5,488 nt of DNA, taken from positions 11,492 to 16,979 of the forward strand of contig PLGA01000385.1 in assembly GCA_003139735.1 (NCBI GenBank), in the 5' to 3' direction. The stretch is from Bryobacterales bacterium. GTDB taxonomy: Bacteria; Acidobacteriota; Terriglobia; Bryobacterales; Bryobacteraceae. Below, one piece after another: positions 1 through 5,488 of the stretch. The position numbers were made by a program, and so were the translations under genes. The notes beneath the pieces were generated by a model. The model had not been told where the DNA came from. It searched no databases and saw only the letters and a list, made by a program, of their open reading frames with translations. Within the stretch, counting starts at the first letter, position 1; every line of letters begins with the position of its first letter.

Positions 1-20
1 GCGCTGGTAAGCACCAGCGC
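1..20 (-). terminator. Hairpin after the last gene, possible intrinsic terminator
   Basis: GCGCTGGT at 1-8 and ACCAGCGC at 13-20 form a perfect 8-bp, GC-rich stem around a 4-base loop. On the minus strand it begins 11 bases after the TGA of the last gene at 32-34, the usual place for a terminator. The T-tract that would confirm factor-independent termination would lie to the left of base 1 and cannot be seen. Bases 21-31, between the hairpin and the stop codon, hold nothing recognisable. Confidence 0.55.
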
Positions 21-31
21 GTTAGGCGATG

Positions 32-2305
32 TCAGCGCCCAGTAGATTTGCGCCGGCCGAAGAACCAAATCGCCGCGACTCCGAGGAACGTGGCCAGACT
101 CAGGGCGCCGCCCCAATATACGGAGGCGGGCGCGTAGTCCAGCGTGACTCGGCTGAACCCCGCAGGCAACACCACTCCGCGCAGCGCGCCATCCACCCGG
201 TAAATTTCCGCGGGGCGCCCGTTCACCGTGGCGCGCCAGCCGGGGTAGTAGTTCTCGCTCATCACCAGCATTCCCCGGCTCGCGGCGCGTACCTCCATCG
301 CCATCCGGTTCGCCTCTACGGCCGGATACGTCACCGGCTCCGCGGCCCCGTCCACCGCCGCATCTAATGTCACCGGCTTCTCGACCAAGGCCGCCCGGCG
401 CGCATCGAACCCGGCTGCGCCGAGCCCCTCCGCCGCGGCTTTGTCCGAGGGTTCGAGCCACGCAGTGTGTACCACCCACGCGCGCGGATAGCCCGTCGGA
501 TTCTCGTAGACTTTCCACCACGCATCCTGGTACACCGCGCCCGGCCTCTGCTCCCCTGAGGACGTCAGAAAATAGCGCACGTTCAGAAGGTCCGTGTCGC
601 CCAGGATCCGTACATATGGGATGGTGATGCTGCCGGGATGGGCCGGGTCCACCATGGGAACGCCGAACAGGTCGCCGACGTTGGGAGTCGGGTCGGCCTG
701 CACTCGGATACGGAACGGTCCCGGCTGCGACCGCAGGAACGCCGCAGCGCCGCGCGCGGTCAAGATCCGTTCCAACTGGTCGCCTCCCTGCTGCGCCACT
801 TCTATCTTGTTGCGCGGCGCCCAGTCGAAGGCGGCCAGGTCGAAGAGAATCAGCCCCACCAGGATCGCGCGGGGCCCCGGGCCGCGGTTCCCGTTCTCCA
901 TAAACCGGAACAGGCCATAGGAGGCGAAGATGATGAGAATGGAGAGCGAGTTCCAGGGGTTGACGCCAATCTCCGGCTTGGTCCATACCGCCGGGACGAA
1001 TAAGGCCACGGCGCACGCCACCACGCCCCACTGCAGAACCCGGTCAAGGCCGGGCCAGGAGGCCTTGCCCGCTCCTGCCGAAATCAGCGCCTCCAGTCCA
1101 AACGCCGCCAGAATCACCAGCGCGAAATCCAGCAGATAAGCCATGCGCGTGGACTCGCGCACCATCCACAGCCTGGGGACCACCGCGTAGAGCAACCCGT
1201 TAAGCGGCGAAAAACTTCCGAGGCAATACAGGAAAGCCGCCACCGCCAGGCCCGACAGGTATCGCACCCACGGGTTGCCCCAGTACCTCCGTATGCCCAC
1301 GATGGCCGCGAGAAGCGGGAAGAAGCCGATGTACGGGTTCGGCGCCTCGCCTTGGGAGGCGTTCCCACCGTAACCGAACGCAAAAGCAAAATACGAGATC
1401 GCGTGGGGGTACAGCTGGTCCGGCATATCGGCGTAAGGGATCTTGATGTTCGCCGGGAGGCTCCCCCCCGGCGTGCCCAACAGCCGGTAGGCCGTATGGC
1501 TGTACTCGACCGACGGAAGCAACTGCACGGCCCCCGCCAGCGCGCCGATTGCGCCGGCTACCGCTACCGCCAGCCCGGCCCGAAACCAGGCCGGCCTCAC
1601 GGCCCGCCCTGCCCCGTCCGGCGCCTCGGGCTTCGAAACGCAGGCGTAGAAAATGGCGGCCGACCCCACCGCCAGCATCTCCATAATGACGATGTGAATC
1701 CTGCTCGCCAGGATGGTCATGCCGATCGCCAATCCGCTCAGCGTGGCGTTCCACGCAGTCCTTCGCACCGTCTCGGAGCGCAGCGCGCGCAGCAGGAAGA
1801 GAAACACCACCGGAAGCCAGGCCGCGCTCTCAAACATGTCCGGCCATCCCATGCGCGCCACAAACCCACCCATCGAGAAACAGAGGCCGGCTACGAAAGC
1901 CGGAAACCGGGAGAGGCCCAATTCGCGGACCAGAGCGAACATGAAGCAGGCCGCCATCAAGTGCATTGCCGCGTACCACACGTGATAGAGCTTCGGCGAA
2001 AGAACGCCATCATGGTTGAACGGAACGAGCGCCAGAACGAGGCGCAGCGGGTTGAACGCGCCGGTCTGCATCTCCCCTGCGAAGCTGTGGCCCGCCAGCC
2101 CGTAGGGATCCCAAATCGGCAGCGTCCCGTGCCGGACGCTGGAAATCCAGAACCGCAGCCAGGAATAGCCTTGGTTGACGCCCTCGGAACTTGTCAGGAG
2201 CGAGAACTGGTTTGTCAGCAGGATTTTCCAATAGAACAGCGCAAAGACCGGGATAAAGAGCAGGACCCACGCCAGCGTGAGCCGCTCCCGCAGCGGCGTT
2301 TTCAC
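32..2305 (-). CDS. YfhO-family GT-C membrane protein, second of a tandem pair
   Basis: Complete 757-residue protein starting at GTG 2305. The frame stays open upstream to an ATG at 2506, but those 67 extra codons overlap the preceding gene and give an Arg/Pro/Gly-rich, non-membrane peptide. The GTG has a GGGGAGG six bases upstream and is followed directly by KTPLRERLT and a hydrophobic helix, a normal N terminus. Helices are likely at about 9-30, 107-127, 133-152, 160-175, 185-200, 204-222, 243-264, 322-339, 347-363, 389-410, 424-441, 452-468, 478-494 and 728-749, with a soluble domain at about 495-727. Family marks are PIWDPYGLAG at 63-72, GGFVARMGWPDMFESAAWLP at 146-165, VQLLPSVEY at 260-268, LGSFSPLNG at 362-370, LNVRYFL at 574-580, YENPTGYPRAW at 600-610 and YYPGWRATVNG at 686-696. 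Candidate active-site acids in the first outer loop are E41, D66 and E78. It is the last gene of the apparent operon. The role is presumed to be outer-face sugar transfer in envelope glycosylation; the substrate is unknown. Confidence 0.93.
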   Translation of the reverse strand: MKTPLRERLTLAWVLLFIPVFALFYWKILLTNQFSLLTSSEGVNQGYSWLRFWISSVRHGTLPIWDPYGLAGHSFAGEMQTGAFNPLRLVLALVPFNHDGVLSPKLYHVWYAAMHLMAACFMFALVRELGLSRFPAFVAGLCFSMGGFVARMGWPDMFESAAWLPVVFLFLLRALRSETVRRTAWNATLSGLAIGMTILASRIHIVIMEMLAVGSAAIFYACVSKPEAPDGAGRAVRPAWFRAGLAVAVAGAIGALAGAVQLLPSVEYSHTAYRLLGTPGGSLPANIKIPYADMPDQLYPHAISYFAFAFGYGGNASQGEAPNPYIGFFPLLAAIVGIRRYWGNPWVRYLSGLAVAAFLYCLGSFSPLNGLLYAVVPRLWMVRESTRMAYLLDFALVILAAFGLEALISAGAGKASWPGLDRVLQWGVVACAVALFVPAVWTKPEIGVNPWNSLSILIIFASYGLFRFMENGNRGPGPRAILVGLILFDLAAFDWAPRNKIEVAQQGGDQLERILTARGAAAFLRSQPGPFRIRVQADPTPNVGDLFGVPMVDPAHPGSITIPYVRILGDTDLLNVRYFLTSSGEQRPGAVYQDAWWKVYENPTGYPRAWVVHTAWLEPSDKAAAEGLGAAGFDARRAALVEKPVTLDAAVDGAAEPVTYPAVEANRMAMEVRAASRGMLVMSENYYPGWRATVNGRPAEIYRVDGALRGVVLPAGFSRVTLDYAPASVYWGGALSLATFLGVAAIWFFGRRKSTGR
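2302..2305 (-). other. GTGA stop/start overlap between the two YfhO genes
   Basis: The upstream gene ends CAG-TGA and the downstream gene begins GTG-AAA, sharing the four bases GTGA. Overlaps of this kind are typical of co-transcribed genes with coupled translation. Here a strong ribosome binding site also precedes the start. Confidence 0.85.
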
Positions 2306-4449
2306 TGGGCGCCTCCCCGCCGGAAGCCGGCGCCCACGACCAGCGCTCCCAGGAGCGCGGCGGCGCTCAGGAACGCGGAAAACGCGAAATAACGCGGATG
2401 ATACTCCATAACAATGCTGCTTGCTCCGGAAGGAAGCGCCAGGCCGCGGAACGCGCCGTTGGTCATCAGCAGGGGCGCGGGCTTGCCGTTCACCGTGGCT
2501 TCCCACCCCGGATACATGGCTTCCGATGTTACCAGGTAGGCCGGCGCGGTCGCTGCCACCTCCAGTTGAACGCGATTCGCCATATAGGCGCTCACCTTCA
2601 CCTCTCCCGCGCCGAGGCCCTCGCGGTCCGCGGGCAGGCCCTCCACCACCGCCTCCATCGCCGGGTTGAAATCCGCCCCCGAAACCATCCGCAACGTTTC
2701 CGCTTCGCCCGATGAGCGCCTGACGCGTGGAACCAGGTAGAAGCGCGGCAGCGCTCGCGGATTCCGGTACAGATGGATGCCATCGACCGGCTCCAGCGGC
2801 TCCAGGCCGGCCTTCTCAACCTGCTCCGCCGGGATCGGCGCCGCGCCGGCAATCCAGCCGACGTTCATCATGCTCAACACAGGCGAAGAGAACTTCGTGA
2901 CCGGCAACAAACGTTCCCAGGGATTGCCGCTGCAAAAGAGGCGGCGGAGATCGAGCAGCCGCAAGAGCACGAACGGGCTATCGCCGGTAGCCGTGGGGAG
3001 GCGCAGCATGTCGGAGCCGCGGACGCCTTGACTGAAAACCGCGTCGGTGTAATCGACCCGCGACGGCGGGTTGGACGTTTCCATTAATGACCGCAGCCGG
3101 TCCGGCAGTTTCGGCCGGTCGGGAACGCGGTATTCGGTTTCGACCGTCTTATAGCCTCCGGAAGCGGAGTTCATGGGCTTGTGGCTGCCGTGCCGGATCA
3201 GGTCGTAACAGGTGAACAACGCGATGCCCCACAGCACTGCCTCGGGGACCCGCGCCGGAAGACGGTCGAGGACCATCGCGGCGGTGATTCCGGCGAAGAG
3301 GCAAAACGCCATCAGCGCGTATTCCGCATAGAGCGAGCCGCGCAACGCCACCGGCAAGCGGCTGAAGACGAACTGATAGACGGGAGTGTGCTCCCCGAGC
3401 ATCCAAACCGCCGCGATGGCCGTCAGGATCAGAAAGATGCGCGCCCTGGATTTGCGCAGGAAGGGCGCCAGCGCGATCAGAACCAGGGTGGCGATTCCAC
3501 AGTACGCGTACAGAAAAGTGAAGTTGTACGGCAGCTTGTAATGCTCCAGGTCGAATATGTGGTAGTGGTTCGGAATCGCCAGGGAGACCAGGCTCTCGAG
3601 CGGCAGCCCGCCGCCGTTCAAGTACCAGGTTCCTCGTATGGACGCCATGCTGTACTTGGCGAGCAGCGACAAGGGAATCAGCTCGACGGCGGCCATGGCG
3701 GCGCCCCAAAGGTAGCCGGCGGCCGTTGCTGGAACAATCCGCCAGGACGCCTCGCGGGACGCCAGCAGCGCGAGCATGAAAAGCAAAACGGCCCCGGCTA
3801 TCACCTCGGTCGCCGCCACGAAACCGGCCAGAATGCTCATCGCCACGGCCACCGCCAGCGCCGCAATCCACGCTGGCCGGACTCGCGCGCGCATCTCGTA
3901 AACCGCCAGAAGCGCCAAGGGAAGCCAGGCGCCGGCCGAGATCGCGCCCAGGTGCTGCGCCTGCGAGGCGAAGTATCCCCCGAGCTGGTAGACCGAGGCG
4001 CCCAGCAGCGCCGCGGGATGGCGCAGACCCATCCTGCGAAGCAGCCAGAACGCGAACAGACCCGCCAGGATCATGTGCAACGGAATGAGCCATTCCACCC
4101 AGTAAAAGAGGGTGCGAACCTGGGTGTGGTTCCCCAGGAAGATCGCCACCCAGTTGAACGGATAGAACAACTCCGCCTGGGTGTCCGCATGAATCGGCGC
4201 GCCGCAATAAGGGTACGGGTCCCAGAACGGCGCGATACCCTGCCGGATGCATTGCGCCACGTAGGAAATCAGAGGCAGATGAAACCCCGCCAGGTCGTAC
4301 GGAATGTGCTGCCTTGGGTTGACGAGAACACGCCAATAGAATACGATCGGCTGCAGCGCGAGAATCATAACGCTGCATATCGTCGCGACCCCCCGTCTGC
4401 GCGCAGGGGCGGGAACGCCGTCATTGACAGGATTATCGCGCATAGTCAC
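2302..4449 (-). CDS. YfhO-family GT-C membrane protein, first of a tandem pair
   Basis: Complete 715-residue protein, a usual size for the family. It has one N-terminal helix at about 21-42, then roughly ten hydrophobic segments up to about 418, a soluble domain at about 419-685 and a final helix at 686-708. Family marks are PFWDPYPYCG at 74-83 in the first outer loop, an LGGYF/AWLPLALL region at 156-181, VELIPL at 255-260, LGEHTPVYQ at 351-359, YRNPRALPRFYLVP at 561-574 and YPGWEATVNG at 646-655. Acidic residues D52, D77 and D89 in the first outer loop are candidates for the catalytic or metal-binding acids expected in GT-C enzymes (inference). Characterised YfhO relatives take part in glycosylating teichoic acid at the outer membrane face; the substrate here is unknown. 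The start is GTG at 4449, overlapping the upstream stop; an in-frame ATG at 4441-4443, two codons later, is an alternative. Neither has a strong Shine-Dalgarno sequence, so coupled re-initiation is likely. The frame is intact, with no sign of decay. Confidence 0.93.
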   Translation of the reverse strand: MTMRDNPVNDGVPAPARRRGVATICSVMILALQPIVFYWRVLVNPRQHIPYDLAGFHLPLISYVAQCIRQGIAPFWDPYPYCGAPIHADTQAELFYPFNWVAIFLGNHTQVRTLFYWVEWLIPLHMILAGLFAFWLLRRMGLRHPAALLGASVYQLGGYFASQAQHLGAISAGAWLPLALLAVYEMRARVRPAWIAALAVAVAMSILAGFVAATEVIAGAVLLFMLALLASREASWRIVPATAAGYLWGAAMAAVELIPLSLLAKYSMASIRGTWYLNGGGLPLESLVSLAIPNHYHIFDLEHYKLPYNFTFLYAYCGIATLVLIALAPFLRKSRARIFLILTAIAAVWMLGEHTPVYQFVFSRLPVALRGSLYAEYALMAFCLFAGITAAMVLDRLPARVPEAVLWGIALFTCYDLIRHGSHKPMNSASGGYKTVETEYRVPDRPKLPDRLRSLMETSNPPSRVDYTDAVFSQGVRGSDMLRLPTATGDSPFVLLRLLDLRRLFCSGNPWERLLPVTKFSSPVLSMMNVGWIAGAAPIPAEQVEKAGLEPLEPVDGIHLYRNPRALPRFYLVPRVRRSSGEAETLRMVSGADFNPAMEAVVEGLPADREGLGAGEVKVSAYMANRVQLEVAATAPAYLVTSEAMYPGWEATVNGKPAPLLMTNGAFRGLALPSGASSIVMEYHPRYFAFSAFLSAAALLGALVVGAGFRRGGAQ
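2312..2318 (-). promoter_or_regulatory. Strong Shine-Dalgarno site that fixes the GTG start at 2305
   Basis: On the minus strand the sequence reads GGGGAGG, then CGCCCA, then GTG. The spacing of six bases is good for a ribosome binding site. It lies inside the last codons of the upstream YfhO gene and supports the GTG at 2305 over the far upstream ATG at 2506. Confidence 0.75.
4446..4449 (-). other. GTGA stop/start overlap between the GT39-like gene and the first YfhO gene
   Basis: The upstream gene ends CGG-TGA and the downstream frame can begin GTG-ACT-ATG. If GTG is used, the two genes share GTGA; if the ATG two codons later is used, the stop and start are separated by two bases. Either arrangement is consistent with translational coupling. 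Only a weak GAGG about 20 bases upstream resembles a ribosome binding site, so the exact start is less certain than at the second junction. Confidence 0.65.
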
Positions 4450-5488
4450 CGCTTCGCGAATCGATACGCCTCATAAGTCGGCCGCCCGAAGCTGTCGCGA
4501 ATCACCTCAATCGTCTCACGCCGGTATCCGGCCGCTTCCGCCGCTTTCAGCAGCTTCTCGTTCCGGCCATCGAAAAACTCCAACCCCTTGCAATGGGCGA
4601 TAAATACATCGTCGGGTTTGCCCACCGCGGCCTGGATGCGTGGCATGTCGGGCGTCCCTTGGTCCGGAGGGACCGCGCCGAAGATGGCTTCCTGGCGCAA
4701 TCTGCCGCGGCTCAGCAGGCGCAGGCTGTCCAGAATGCCCCAATCCACCGAGTACACTTCCGTTGCATCGACGCCTTTCATGTCCTCCGAAAGCGGAAAA
4801 ATGGCGTCCGTCCAGTTTTGCGCCCCCCCGTTACGCCACGCCAGCCGGTAATATTCGTTGATCTGCAGGGCCCCGGCCGCCATCGTCACCGCGAGGATGC
4901 CCGCCGCCGCTGGAATCGCCGCGCGGCCAAGCCTTCGCGAGGCCGCCGCGAAGGAGACGGCGATCGCCATTTCGGGGAGCGGCCACAATAAGATGGTGTG
5001 GTGCACGCTTCCCCCGGCGTCCACCGTAATCGCCATCTGAACCCACTGAACGGCCATCGCGATCAGGACGAACAGAATCGCGCGAAGGTCCCCGCCGCGC
5101 GCCAGCGGAGCCAGCAACAGCGCCAGCGCGAAAGCGTACAGCAACAGATTTTGCCGCGGCTGCCCCGCCCAATCGGATACGGCCGCACTCACCTTCTGCA
5201 AGGCGCTCGCCGGCTTGTGCGGCGAAGCGGTTTGCCGGTCTTCGTCGGCCAGCCACCCGAACAGGGCGCTGCCGTTCGCCGTGTTCATCAGCATGCGGGC
5301 CTTCCCCGCAATATCCCCGGTATCGTAGCGATGTCCGCGAAACGTGTCGAAGCGGTTGTTCACGTCGTATACGATCAGCGGAAGCGCTCCCAGGGAGAAA
5401 CATAGCGCCGCAACCGCCGCCCGCCGCGGCGTGGCCACACGCCAAATTTGCTTGGGAAAAATCACCAGACAAGCCACTCCCATGCCGC
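4446..5488 (-). CDS. GT39/ArnT-like membrane glycosyltransferase, C-terminal part (5' end outside window)
   Basis: The reading frame is open to the window edge, so the N terminus is missing; the Met codon at 5481-5483 lies inside a hydrophobic stretch and is unlikely to be the true start. About 346 residues are visible. Numbered from that Met, hydrophobic segments lie at about 1-10, 22-41, 112-130, 133-153, 160-180 and 188-207, followed by a soluble, probably extracytoplasmic, tail at about 208-345. The loop after the second segment (YDVNNRFDTFRGHRYDTG) and the GGSVHHTILLWPLPE stretch at 157-171 recall GT39/PMT-like GT-C enzymes, which move sugars from polyprenyl-phosphate carriers on the outer membrane face. 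The catalytic first outer loop normally lies near the N terminus and is not in view, so activity cannot be judged. The stop codon overlaps the start of the next gene (GTGA), suggesting an operon. It could instead be an uncharacterised polytopic protein; the family call is by resemblance only. Confidence 0.8.
   Translation of the reverse strand, partial: GMGVACLVIFPKQIWRVATPRRAAVAALCFSLGALPLIVYDVNNRFDTFRGHRYDTGDIAGKARMLMNTANGSALFGWLADEDRQTASPHKPASALQKVSAAVSDWAGQPRQNLLLYAFALALLLAPLARGGDLRAILFVLIAMAVQWVQMAITVDAGGSVHHTILLWPLPEMAIAVSFAAASRRLGRAAIPAAAGILAVTMAAGALQINEYYRLAWRNGGAQNWTDAIFPLSEDMKGVDATEVYSVDWGILDSLRLLSRGRLRQEAIFGAVPPDQGTPDMPRIQAAVGKPDDVFIAHCKGLEFFDGRNEKLLKAAEAAGYRRETIEVIRDSFGRPTYEAYRFAKR

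Noticed and set aside
1451..1473. Inverted repeat CGCCGGG / CCCGGCG inside the second YfhO gene
   Set aside because: A 7-bp GC-rich stem with a 9-base loop in the middle of a coding region, encoding Gly-Thr-Pro-Gly-Gly-Ser-Leu-Pro-Ala; it is expected by chance in DNA of this composition and has no T-tract.
1352..2392. Plus-strand open frame (346 codons) opposite the second YfhO gene
   Set aside because: Also codon-aligned with the real gene, with a low-complexity Arg/Gln/Pro-rich product; it is explained by the same avoidance of TTA, CTA and TCA.
219..2499. A 14-base direct repeat (CCGTTCACCGTGGC at 219-232 and 2486-2499)
   Set aside because: Both copies encode the conserved ATVNG part of the YPGW motif in the two paralogs, so the match reflects protein homology and not a mobile or regulatory repeat.
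2306..2506. N-terminal extension of the second YfhO gene to the ATG at 2506
   Set aside because: It would overlap the upstream gene by about 200 bases and add a non-hydrophobic Arg-rich peptide. The GTG at 2305 has a strong ribosome binding site and the usual overlap geometry.
3149..4378. Minus-strand open frame (409 codons) in another frame of the first YfhO gene
   Set aside because: It is a shifted frame of a clear membrane-protein gene. The product is rich in Arg, Gly, Ala and His and has no membrane helices or motifs.
3181..4476. Long plus-strand open frame (431 codons) opposite the first YfhO gene
   Set aside because: It is codon-aligned with the gene on the other strand, so stops arise only from TTA, CTA or TCA codons, which GC-rich genes avoid. 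The product is Arg/Gln-rich with no recognisable domain.

Overview
The window is fully coding on the minus strand: three large membrane-protein genes follow one another without gaps, and the only non-coding DNA is the first 31 bases. The DNA is GC-rich. Large YfhO-type membrane proteins next to a GT39-like membrane protein are common in Acidobacteriota (Bryobacter/Solibacter-like soil bacteria) and also occur in other GC-rich environmental phyla. The assignment to Acidobacteriota is therefore a tentative inference from style. There is no rRNA, tRNA, mobile element, CRISPR array or insertion scar.

Layout in transcription order (right to left): (1) 5488-4446, the C-terminal part of a polytopic membrane protein that looks like a GT39/ArnT-like GT-C glycosyltransferase, with its 5' end outside the window; (2) 4449-2302, a complete YfhO-family membrane protein (715 aa); (3) 2305-32, a second complete YfhO-family protein (757 aa). 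Both junctions are 4-base GTGA overlaps in which the GTG start of the downstream gene shares bases with the TGA stop of the upstream gene. This strongly suggests one transcript with coupled translation. A perfect 8-bp stem with a 4-base loop lies 11 bases after the last stop codon and probably ends the operon, but any T-tract would lie just outside the window.

Taken together the genes suggest a cell-envelope glycosylation module. GT-C proteins use polyprenyl-phosphate sugars on the outer face of the cytoplasmic membrane, and characterised YfhO relatives in Firmicutes act in lipoteichoic acid glycosylation. The substrate cannot be read from this sequence, and no cytoplasmic sugar-lipid synthase is visible in the window. 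The two YfhO proteins are distant paralogs. They share the WDPY-type motif in the first outer loop and the YPGW-x-ATVNG motif near the C terminus. They differ by about two transmembrane helices and by apparent Asp-to-Glu exchanges at two acidic positions of the first outer loop. I see no clearly new system; the tandem, diverged YfhO pair is the part most worth following up.
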